A stretch of 6,531 nt of DNA from Desulfotignum sp. (GTDB lineage Bacteria > Desulfobacterota > Desulfobacteria > Desulfobacterales > Desulfobacteraceae): the NCBI GenBank assembly GCA_011390235.1, contig JAABSS010000029.1:1-6531 (forward strand). Direction: 5' to 3'. Positions 1 to 6,439 of the stretch are shown here, one piece after another (position 1 is the first letter of the stretch; the number at the start of each line of letters is the position of its first letter). Below the pieces are notes generated by a model that saw only the letters and a program-made list of their open reading frames with translations, searched no databases and was not told the DNA's origin. The translations under genes were made by a program, and so were the position numbers.

Positions 1-863
1 CCCCGGCCAACCGTGATGATCACCCGGGAATTTTCAAGGTCAGGGCCATCGTTTTTTGTTAGAATGACCTCTTTGACAATTTTTGTTTTAATTGCCGCCT
101 TGTTCAGGGTAACGGCTATCTCCCTGACAGCCGCTTTTCTGGTGGGGTCAAAAAAAACGACTGGAAACACATTGGGTCGGACGGTTGCTGTCTGAGGACG
201 GGTCCGCGGGGCCACGATGGCTGCCATGATATTGCCGCCAAAAGCCGGCCGGGTTTGAACCAGTTGGGCCTGCTCGTCAATATCCAGACCGGTGCAGTCA
301 GCAGTCAGTCCCAGGCGGAGTCGGGCCGCGATCCGTGGGGCCAGTTCTCTACCGTTGGGGGTGGCACCGTAAAGTACCACCGACGGTTTGACATCCGAAA
401 TGGCTGCCGACAGGACAGAACAATATCCATCCGATGAAAATGTGGCCAGCAGGGGATGGGCGCATATAAAAACCTGATCCGCTCCGTAATTGCCCAGTTG
501 CGCAAGATCCGTGAACTCCCCATTTCCCAAAACCACTGCCATGAGGGACTGATTCAGCTTGTCTGCCAGTTCCCGGCCTTTGGATAACAGTTCATATACG
601 ACTGTTTTCGGCTCCTGCCTTCCTTCGCGTTGTTGACATTCAACAAAGACCAGCACCCCCTTGTAGTGGGCCAGGGCTTCTTTTGATACGGGTTTTCGAC
701 GAATCGCAATTGCCCCGGCAGGGCAGACAGTGGCACATGTTCCGCAAAGGGTGCAGCTGTCAGTTATCTGTGCGTGATTATTCAACACCTGTACGGCACC
801 AAAAGGACACGCGGTTTCGCACAGTCCGCAAGCATTACAGCGGTCTTTATCAATGGAGATCAT
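1..863 (-). CDS. etfA: Electron transfer flavoprotein alpha subunit with N-terminal 2x[4Fe-4S] ferredoxin domain (3' end missing)
   Basis: This frame is open from an ATG at 863 to the left edge, giving 287 complete codons and no stop. Residues 1-55 form a bacterial ferredoxin domain with two CX2CX2CX3CP motifs (C9, C12, C15, C19 and C37, C40, C43, C47), enough for two [4Fe-4S] clusters. The EtfA domain follows: GATPNGRELAPRIAARL at about 166-182, the QTRPAFGGNIMA stretch at 203-214 and RPQTATVRPNVF at 222-233. The visible part ends at VIITVGR (281-287), where the C-terminal FAD-binding domain normally begins, so that domain lies outside the window. The start is supported by AAGGA at 873-877 and by an ATGA overlap with the etfB stop, implying translational coupling. 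EtfA pairs with EtfB and shuttles electrons through FAD. The ferredoxin extension is known from LctC and CarE of Acetobacterium woodii, where it serves ferredoxin-linked bifurcation or confurcation. Family assignment is secure; the bifurcating role is inferred. Confidence 0.95.
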   Translation of the reverse strand, partial: MISIDKDRCNACGLCETACPFGAVQVLNNHAQITDSCTLCGTCATVCPAGAIAIRRKPVSKEALAHYKGVLVFVECQQREGRQEPKTVVYELLSKGRELADKLNQSLMAVVLGNGEFTDLAQLGNYGADQVFICAHPLLATFSSDGYCSVLSAAISDVKPSVVLYGATPNGRELAPRIAARLRLGLTADCTGLDIDEQAQLVQTRPAFGGNIMAAIVAPRTRPQTATVRPNVFPVVFFDPTRKAAVREIAVTLNKAAIKTKIVKEVILTKNDGPDLENSRVIITVGR

Positions 864-1675
864 TGAACGGCTTCCTTTTCAAGAATTTTTTCATTTTCCA
901 GTATGGATAGAATGGATTCGGCTGCCTGGGCAGGATCAGGGTGAATCATCAACCTGCCCTGTTTTCTGGCGGCAGGCGGAAAAACCTTCACCACCTGGGT
1001 GTAGGAACCCATCAGGCCCAGATCATTATCCGGTATGCCAAGGTCTGCTGCACAAAGGGTCTGAATCGGTTTTTGTCTGGCATTGACAATATCGGTGAAA
1101 GAAGGCGCTCTGCGGATGATTTCCCCTTTGCTGAAGGAGACCAGTGCCGGCAGCCGGGCTTCAATAATCTGATAACCGGATTCGGTTTCCTTTTTCACCT
1201 GGATTTTTTTACCGTTTTTTACTATTTCACAATCAATTCCATAACAGATCTGGGGCAGATGGAGAATTTCAGCCATTTCAGGACCTACCTGGGCTGTGTC
1301 GCCATCAATGGCCTGTTTGCCCACAAAAATCAGATGGAAATCCGGCACTGAGATACGGATCGCAGCAGTCAGGGTCAATGCGGTCGCCCAGGTGTCTGCA
1401 CCGGCGAATTTGCGGTCACTGACCAGGATTCCCTCGTCAGCCCCCAGTTCCAATGCCCGGACAAGAGCCTTTTTTGCCTGGGGCGGCCCCATGGAAACGG
1501 CAGTGATGTGGATATCCGGTAAAACAGCTTTCAGTCTGACCGCGTGGTCCAGTGCATATTCACAAAAAGGGTTGAGGATGGCGGAAACGCCCTCCCGTAT
1601 CAGAGAACCGGTTTCCGGATTGACCTGGACGTCCGAGATTTCAGGTACCTGTTTGACTGCAACAACGATTTTCAT
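860..1675 (-). CDS. etfB: Electron transfer flavoprotein beta subunit, bifurcating-type
   Basis: The protein has 271 residues, close to the usual EtfB length. The N-terminus MKIVVAVKQVPE is a classic EtfB opening, followed by NPFCEYALDHAVRLK (35-49), a glycine-containing nucleotide-binding stretch at 61-80 (SMGPPQAKKALVRALELGAD), GADTWATA (92-99) and GKQAIDGDTAQVGP (119-132). The DGDTAQVGP form resembles EtfB proteins of NADH-dependent bifurcating Etfs of anaerobes and differs from the mitochondrial-type motif. EtfB holds a flavin (the bifurcating base FAD in such enzymes) and, in that group, binds NADH. The ATG is preceded by GAGGA at 1680-1684, which overlaps the stop codon of the upstream dehydrogenase, and only 7 bp separate the two genes. 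Its own TGA overlaps the etfA ATG. This coupling argues for a three-protein complex of dehydrogenase, EtfB and EtfA. FixA is the alternative family name, but no fixC or fixX is visible here. Confidence 0.96.
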   Translation of the reverse strand: MKIVVAVKQVPEISDVQVNPETGSLIREGVSAILNPFCEYALDHAVRLKAVLPDIHITAVSMGPPQAKKALVRALELGADEGILVSDRKFAGADTWATALTLTAAIRISVPDFHLIFVGKQAIDGDTAQVGPEMAEILHLPQICYGIDCEIVKNGKKIQVKKETESGYQIIEARLPALVSFSKGEIIRRAPSFTDIVNARQKPIQTLCAADLGIPDNDLGLMGSYTQVVKVFPPAARKQGRLMIHPDPAQAAESILSILENEKILEKEAVQ

Positions 1676-1682
1676 AATTTCC

Positions 1683-3320
1683 TCAGCAAGTTGTGAATAT
1701 ATTTCCTGGATTTAGTGTGAGCAGCGGATCAAAAGCGGTTTTCATGGCAATCATCTGGTCAATGTGTTCTTTGGAATACATGGCCGGCAGAAATTTTGCC
1801 TTGATTTTTCCAATGCCGTGTTCCGCACTGACGCTGCCGCCGTATGATACCGCTGTTTTTGCAAATTCGGAATATATGGCCATCCCCTGGGATAACTGGT
1901 CCATATCCTTTGGCATGGCCGAAATATGGAAATGGTTGTTACCCACATGTCCAAATCCCACCCAGGGAATGCCTGCATCATTCAACCGCATACGGTAAAG
2001 GTTCCAGATGTCTAAAAGATGTGCATCCGGAACAGCCAGGTCGGAACTGAGCCGGTGAATGGCAGGATGCTTTTTTTTGATTTCAGCAATCTGCTGGGAT
2101 ACCTTTTCCGGGAGCAGGTGGCGGAACAATTTGAATCTGGAGACTTCACGGGGTTCATACCCGGCCCATGAATTTCTCAGATCAGCCCCGGCACTGCGGA
2201 CTGTTTCATCCAGTGCACGGAAATCCGGATTGTTTTCTTCCGGATCAAACGGCAGGTCAAAAAACAAAGCCGCGCCTGCTGTGTCAGGGATAGACGGCAT
2301 GCCTACCAGCCGAAGGGTTTCTGACTGCATCTGCCGCAGCAGGTTCAAGGCATTTTCCGAGTAGAATTCGATGAAATCCAGTTGCAGCCGCGGGTCGCTG
2401 CGCAATGCCTGCACCAACCTGAGAGCGGCATCATCCGAGTCAGTAAACTGAATGATTGCACATTTTTTTTCCCGGGGAAGCAGCGCCACATCCACCTGGG
2501 TGATGATCCCGAACGCGCCTTCAGATCCGATGAAAAGATCGATCAGGTCCATATGGGGTGCAGCATAAAACCCGGCAGTACATTTGGTTCTGGGCATTGT
2601 ATAATCCGGAATCCGAACTGCGGTATGCCTGCCTGAGGCATTGCGGATAACAAACATGCCATTGGGAGAGGAAAAGTATTTGCCCCGGGGAATGTCCAGG
2701 ATTTCTCCATCAACCGTGAGGACCCGTATGCCCCGGATCCAGTCCCTGGTGGCTCCGTAACGAAAGGTTCTGGCACCTGAGGCATTTGTGGCGACTGTCC
2801 CCCCGATGGTGGCGCTCATTTCCGTAGGGTCGGGTGGATAAAAGTATGAGACCGGGTCTTTGGAAAACCGGGCCAGGTTGTCTGTCAAAGAAGAACCGGG
2901 GGTACCGCTCATTCCTGGAAACCGTTTTTCAGAAACCATGGTGTCCAAATCTGATAAAAGCAGACCGGCCTGGGCACTCACCCGCCATTCATCCGCCTGT
3001 TCCGTGTAATAGAGATGGGTTGCCTGATTCATTTTTTCAAGGGATATGAGGGCACCGCCGGCAGGAACACATCCGCCTACCAGACCGGTTCGGGCACCGG
3101 CAACGGTGAGAGTCAATCCTTTGGCCAAAACATTTTTGACAATGGCAGCCAGTTCTTTTTCATTGGCCGGAAATGCCAGCAGCTCGACTTCTCCCGCTGA
3201 CAGCTTTGATTCATCCGTAAGATAATCCGGATATCCGTTTTTGATGGCATCATATCCGTTTATCTGGTGGATGGATGCAACATCAACGGATTCTACCGGT
3301 TTTGATATGATCTCGTGCAC
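1683..3320 (-). CDS. FAD-binding oxidoreductase, GlcD/D-lactate dehydrogenase-like (2-hydroxyacid dehydrogenase)
   Basis: A 545-residue protein of the VAO/PCMH flavoprotein fold. The FAD-binding half includes PANEKELAAIVKNVL (51-65), the pyrophosphate loop AGARTGLVGG (74-83), PPDPTEMSATIGGTVATNAS (162-181), and FIGSEGAFGIIT (263-274). The C-terminal half has a metal-site motif GHVGNNHFH (457-465), SAEHGIGK (498-505) and LNPGNIF (536-542), as in GlcD and D-lactate dehydrogenases. Such enzymes oxidise 2-hydroxy acids (lactate, glycolate, 2-hydroxyglutarate) to 2-oxo acids, with FAD as first acceptor. No signal peptide or membrane segment is apparent, so it is probably cytoplasmic. It starts at GTG, chosen because GGGAG lies at 3327-3331, six bases upstream, and no in-frame ATG occurs until deep inside the FAD domain. 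The gene directly precedes etfB-etfA, so EtfAB is its likely electron acceptor, as for LctD of Acetobacterium woodii. The substrate is not determinable; the family call is firm, lactate only a possibility. Confidence 0.93.
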   Translation of the reverse strand: MHEIISKPVESVDVASIHQINGYDAIKNGYPDYLTDESKLSAGEVELLAFPANEKELAAIVKNVLAKGLTLTVAGARTGLVGGCVPAGGALISLEKMNQATHLYYTEQADEWRVSAQAGLLLSDLDTMVSEKRFPGMSGTPGSSLTDNLARFSKDPVSYFYPPDPTEMSATIGGTVATNASGARTFRYGATRDWIRGIRVLTVDGEILDIPRGKYFSSPNGMFVIRNASGRHTAVRIPDYTMPRTKCTAGFYAAPHMDLIDLFIGSEGAFGIITQVDVALLPREKKCAIIQFTDSDDAALRLVQALRSDPRLQLDFIEFYSENALNLLRQMQSETLRLVGMPSIPDTAGAALFFDLPFDPEENNPDFRALDETVRSAGADLRNSWAGYEPREVSRFKLFRHLLPEKVSQQIAEIKKKHPAIHRLSSDLAVPDAHLLDIWNLYRMRLNDAGIPWVGFGHVGNNHFHISAMPKDMDQLSQGMAIYSEFAKTAVSYGGSVSAEHGIGKIKAKFLPAMYSKEHIDQMIAMKTAFDPLLTLNPGNIFTTC

Positions 3321-3326
3321 AATATT

Positions 3327-3331
3327 CTCCC
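3327..3331 (-). promoter_or_regulatory. Ribosome binding site supporting a GTG start for the FAD oxidoreductase
   Basis: GGGAG (within AAGGGAGAATATT) lies six bases upstream of the GTG at 3318-3320. It falls inside the 33-bp gap after the permease stop and justifies the non-ATG start. Confidence 0.75.
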
Positions 3332-3353
3332 TTGGAAAAAACCTGTTTCTGTT

Positions 3354-5276
3354 TCATGATTGCGTGGCTTGTGGGGTAACCGGCTCAGGATCTGATTTGC
3401 GTTTTATGATGAGCTGAAGTGCCACTGCAAGGGCCAGAAGACCGAGCCCGGCAATGTCAGTATATAATCCGGGTTTGATCAGTGTGAGGGCTGCAGCCAT
3501 CAGAAGTATTCTTTCAAAGAAAAGGGTTTTTTTGATGAACCAGCCCACCACTGATCCTGCCAACGCAACCACGCCGATCATGGATGTCACAGTGGCAAGG
3601 ATGATTTTGGTTGTGGAGCCTACCAGGAGCAGCTGGGGCGCATAAACAAACATATAGGGAACAATGAAAGCAGCCAGGCCCAGTCGGCAGGAGGTGATCG
3701 CTGTCTTAAGGGGGTCGGCGCCGGAAATGCCCGCAGCAGCATAGGAAGCAAGGGCCACCGGCGGGGTGATTGCTGAAATAATGGCAAAGTAGAAAATGAA
3801 AAAATGGGCTGCAATAGGATGTATCCCGAAGTTCTGGGTAAGCACAGGAACGGTCAACGAAACCTGGATGATATAGGCAGCCACCGTGGGAAGGCCCATC
3901 CCCAGCAAGATGGAGGTGAACATGGTTAATACCAGCGTCAGTAATAAACTGCCCTGGGAAATGAGCAGAATGATGGAGTTGAACCGCATGCCCAGGCCGG
4001 TCAGGGTCAGAACGCCGATGATAATGCCGGCAGTGGCACAGGCAAGTGCCACCTGAACAGCACCTTTGGCACCGCTTTCCAGCGCTGACAAAATGCCTTT
4101 CAAAGACAGTCGGGTTTCCACACGGATATAACTGACCAGGATGGTAATCAGGATTGCCCACAGGCCCGCACGCATGGGGCTGTTTCCCTTGACCAGCAGA
4201 TAGACCAGGACCGCCACAGGTATGATGAATTGAAAACCGTATACCAGGGTTTTACGGACTTTGGGCAGCTCACTGGCCGGCAGTCCCTTAAGGTTGATAC
4301 GCAACGCTTCGAAATGGACCATGGAAAAGGCGCTGAAATAATACAAAAATGCGGGTACTGCCGCTGCGGCCGCGACTTTTATATAAGGCATCCCCAGAAA
4401 TTCAGCAATGATAAAGGCCGCCGCTCCCATGATTGGCGGCATGAGCTGTCCACCGGAAGACGCAACCGATTCCACCGCACCGGAAAAACGGCTGCTGTAT
4501 CCCAGCCGCTGCATCAATGGAATGGTGAATGCACCCGTGGTCACCACGTTGGCAACGGCAGACCCTGAGAGCATGCCCATGAAGCCCGATGCAAATATGG
4601 ATGCTTTGGCCGGCCCGCCCCGGGCTCGGCCGAACAGCCCCAGTGACAAGTCAATAAAAAAATCGCCGCCCTTTGACTGTTCCAGAAATGCTGCAAATAT
4701 GATGAACATGACAATGAATGTCGCAGATACTCCTGCCGGAATGCCCCAGATTCCTTCGGTCGTAAAGAAGATGTGATCCACCGCCCACATCAGAGAAAAC
4801 CCCTGATGGCTGAGTATTCCCGGAAGATAGGGCCCGGCAAAGGTATAAGCAAGAAAAACAATCGCAATCACAGGAAGGCCCAGCCCCATGCTTCTTCTGG
4901 CAGCCTCCAGCAGAAGTAGAACACCGACACAGCCTGCTGCCACTTCATAACCGGTCAGGGGGGTAACATAGGAATACCGGGAAGCGATTTCACCGGCATT
5001 CAGCACAACATATCCCACTGTGGCCCCAATCAAACCGATGAGAATCCAATCATACCAGGGGGGCAGACCGTCTCTTTTTTTACCCCGGATGTCGCTCAGA
5101 AGAAAGATCAGAACCATGGCAAATCCAACATGGGCACTTCGCTGAAGCACTGATTCAAAAATACCAAATATGCCGGTGTAAATATGGAATGCTGCCATAG
5201 CCCAGGCTGTTACGGAAACCAGGTGGGTATAAATTCCGCTGGTCCGGCCTGAAGATTTACTGGTTTGTGAATCCAT
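3354..5276 (-). CDS. TRAP transporter permease, fused 4TM/12TM (DctQ-DctM) type, TAXI partner
   Basis: A 640-residue, strongly hydrophobic inner-membrane protein. The N-terminal third (about 15-165) contains the small 4TM DctQ-like part; the remainder is the large DctM-like part. Recognisable DctM elements are SGSAVANVVTTGAFTIPLM (237-255), ESVASSGGQLMPPIMG (269-284), LGMGLPTVAAYI (458-469) and SAITPPVALASYAAAGI (501-517). The two repeated proline/glycine-rich re-entrant motifs match the scaffold in which TRAP permeases bind coupling ions and substrate. Fusion of both membrane subunits is typical of TAXI-type TRAP systems, and the receptor gene immediately upstream agrees. TRAP systems are secondary transporters driven by Na+ or H+ gradients rather than ATP. 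The ATG start has AAGGAG at 5283-5288, six bases upstream. A short hydrophobic helix set at about 565-625 and a polar tail end the protein. No frameshift or missing domain is seen. The substrate is unknown, presumably an organic acid. Confidence 0.96.
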   Translation of the reverse strand: MDSQTSKSSGRTSGIYTHLVSVTAWAMAAFHIYTGIFGIFESVLQRSAHVGFAMVLIFLLSDIRGKKRDGLPPWYDWILIGLIGATVGYVVLNAGEIASRYSYVTPLTGYEVAAGCVGVLLLLEAARRSMGLGLPVIAIVFLAYTFAGPYLPGILSHQGFSLMWAVDHIFFTTEGIWGIPAGVSATFIVMFIIFAAFLEQSKGGDFFIDLSLGLFGRARGGPAKASIFASGFMGMLSGSAVANVVTTGAFTIPLMQRLGYSSRFSGAVESVASSGGQLMPPIMGAAAFIIAEFLGMPYIKVAAAAAVPAFLYYFSAFSMVHFEALRINLKGLPASELPKVRKTLVYGFQFIIPVAVLVYLLVKGNSPMRAGLWAILITILVSYIRVETRLSLKGILSALESGAKGAVQVALACATAGIIIGVLTLTGLGMRFNSIILLISQGSLLLTLVLTMFTSILLGMGLPTVAAYIIQVSLTVPVLTQNFGIHPIAAHFFIFYFAIISAITPPVALASYAAAGISGADPLKTAITSCRLGLAAFIVPYMFVYAPQLLLVGSTTKIILATVTSMIGVVALAGSVVGWFIKKTLFFERILLMAAALTLIKPGLYTDIAGLGLLALAVALQLIIKRKSDPEPVTPQATQS

Positions 5277-5324
5277 TCAAAGCTCCTTGTCACAGGGTGG
5301 AATAAATTTTGACCAATTGATTTT

Positions 5325-5360
5325 GCAACGTGCCCTTTCATTGATGAAAGGGCACGTTGC
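5325..5360 (-). repeat. Perfect 17-bp inverted repeat (intercistronic hairpin) between receptor and permease genes
   Basis: Arms 5325-5341 and 5344-5360 are exactly complementary (arm GCAACGTGCCCTTTCAT), separated by two bases. In RNA this folds as a stem of about 16 bp with a tetraloop. It begins 33 nt after the receptor stop and ends 48 nt before the permease ATG. On the minus strand it is followed by AAAATCAATTGG and on the plus strand by CGCTGAAAAC, so neither strand has the T-tract of an intrinsic terminator. The likely role is protection of the upstream receptor message or partial attenuation, giving more receptor than permease, as described for intercistronic hairpins in binding-protein transporter operons. 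A protein-binding operator or a dispersed genomic repeat are alternatives. Confidence 0.85.
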
Positions 5361-5393
5361 CGCTGAAAACATAATCAGGTGCAGATCTTAATA

Positions 5394-6371
5394 TTACTGA
5401 ATTATGCCGATTTCTTTGTAATATTTGAGTGCACCGGGATGGATGGCAACGCCGATGTCTTTGACTGCAAATTCCGGTGTCCAGGTTTCTACAACCTTGT
5501 GGACTTTGGAAAATTTTTCCTTGTTTTCAACAAGGGCTTTGGCCATATTATAAACCAGGTCATCGGGCAGGCTTTTCTGACAGATGATGACATTGTTTGA
5601 GCCCACGCAGAGCGAATCTTCTTCATGGCCTTTGTAAACCCCCGCCTTGACCGTCAAGGGGGAGTATCCATCATTGATTTTTTTGAGTTCGGCAAATTTT
5701 TCTTCACTTAAAGACAATATGCGAACCCCGCCGCTGATGGAGACAGCCGTATCCTGAATAACCGGGGCCGGGACTGTGGTAAAAGGCATGAACGCATCAA
5801 TATGTCCGTCTTTCATCTGCATGGCGGCATCGGCATACGCCAGATGCTCCACTTTTTTCATATCTTTGTAGTCCAGTCCATGAACCTTGAGAATATTTTT
5901 CATGAGTACTTCACCGGATGTGCCTTTGAGGCCGGGAGCAATGCGTTTCCCTTTAAGGTCTGAAATGGTTTTGATATCGCTGTCACCCCTGACCACAATC
6001 TGAAGCGGGGATGGATACAGTGCGGCCAGTCCGGCAATGTTGGTCATGGGAGATTTGAACTGGGCTTTTCCCACATAGGCATCTGAATTGGCAAAAGAAA
6101 AGCTGATACCCAGGGTATACATTTTTTTATCCACACCAATAATATTGGCATCACCGGTGCCTTGCATGACCGCCATGTTGTAGCCCTTGACATTATTCTG
6201 GATGATATCTGCAATCGCTCCGCCCATGGGGTACCAGGTACCGCCCGCCTTTCCGGATGCAATGGTCAGATTTTCCGCTGCAAATGCTGAAACGGTGAAA
6301 AAAGAAACCAAAACAACCATGATCAGGGTAGTTATAGTGCACATAACCCGGTCTTTTTTTTTCATGAACAT
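5394..6371 (-). CDS. TAXI family TRAP transporter solute-binding receptor (periplasmic)
   Basis: I place the start at the ATG at 6371, giving 325 residues, because AAGGAG (6378-6383) lies exactly six bases upstream. The open frame extends further upstream to 6440, but that version buries the signal peptide behind 23 extra residues. The N-terminus is a Sec signal peptide: basic MFMKKKDR, a hydrophobic core at 9-28 and a likely cleavage after AFA (29-31) or AFAA. The mature protein begins with LTIASGKAGGTWYPMGGAIAD (35-55), the hallmark of TAXI receptors, and continues through ISDLKGKRIAPGLKGTSGE (136-154) to the terminal HPGALKYYKEIGI (311-323), also typical of the family. It captures the substrate in the periplasm and delivers it to the fused permease encoded next. 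Few TAXI ligands are known (glutamate and C5-dicarboxylate-like compounds have been reported), so the ligand here is open. An A-rich tract spans the start region. Being first in the cluster fits the need for excess receptor over permease. Confidence 0.95.
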   Translation of the reverse strand: MFMKKKDRVMCTITTLIMVVLVSFFTVSAFAAENLTIASGKAGGTWYPMGGAIADIIQNNVKGYNMAVMQGTGDANIIGVDKKMYTLGISFSFANSDAYVGKAQFKSPMTNIAGLAALYPSPLQIVVRGDSDIKTISDLKGKRIAPGLKGTSGEVLMKNILKVHGLDYKDMKKVEHLAYADAAMQMKDGHIDAFMPFTTVPAPVIQDTAVSISGGVRILSLSEEKFAELKKINDGYSPLTVKAGVYKGHEEDSLCVGSNNVIICQKSLPDDLVYNMAKALVENKEKFSKVHKVVETWTPEFAVKDIGVAIHPGALKYYKEIGIIQ

Positions 6372-6377
6372 TTTTTT

Positions 6378-6383
6378 CTCCTT
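6378..6383 (-). promoter_or_regulatory. Ribosome binding site deciding the TAXI receptor start
   Basis: AAGGAG on the minus strand is followed by six A residues and then the ATG at 6371. This fixes the start at that ATG rather than at the in-frame ATGs at 6440 or 6365. The permease gene has the same AAGGAG with the same six-base spacing. Confidence 0.8.
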
Positions 6384-6412
6384 GATGATTTTTGGGGTGT
6401 TGACATTCGGAC

Positions 6413-6428
6413 TGCAATGGACAGCCCG
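6413..6428 (-). promoter_or_regulatory. Candidate sigma-54 (-24/-12) promoter upstream of the TAXI receptor gene
   Basis: On the minus strand the segment reads CGGGCTGTCCATTGCA. It has GG and GC elements with the required 10-base spacing and a perfect TTGCA -12 box, but the -24 box is poor beyond the GG (consensus TGGCAC). A start about 12 bases downstream, near 6402, would give a leader of roughly 30 nt containing the Shine-Dalgarno site. I see no convincing sigma-70 -35/-10 pair in 6372-6440. A match of this quality can occur by chance, and no enhancer-binding regulator is visible. Confidence 0.28.
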
Positions 6429-6439
6429 GGTTGACGGCA

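Noticed and set aside
305..736. Minus-strand open frames at 305-523 and 554-736
   Set aside because: They lie in another frame of etfA, whose own frame is continuous from 863 to the edge with clear ferredoxin and EtfA motifs. Their translations show no family features.
860..1675. FixAB nitrogen-fixation electron transfer genes
   Set aside because: No FixC or FixX lies beside them; the neighbour is a GlcD-type dehydrogenase, and ferredoxin motifs are fused to EtfA itself instead of being a separate FixX.
941..1715. Plus-strand open frames opposite etfB (941-1351 and 1296-1715)
   Set aside because: They are antisense to a well-supported EtfB gene, have no Shine-Dalgarno logic or recognisable domain, and follow from the codon bias of the real gene.
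3706..4161. 151-codon minus-strand open frame inside the TRAP permease
   Set aside because: It is an out-of-frame shadow rich in His, Cys and Pro with no domain, and the permease frame is intact through this region.
5325..5360. Intrinsic (rho-independent) terminator reading of the palindrome
   Set aside because: The stem is strong, but the downstream sequence on the transcribed strand is A-rich (AAAATC) with no U-run, and there is none on the opposite strand either. The permease downstream also needs a transcript and no promoter is evident in the 48 bp left.
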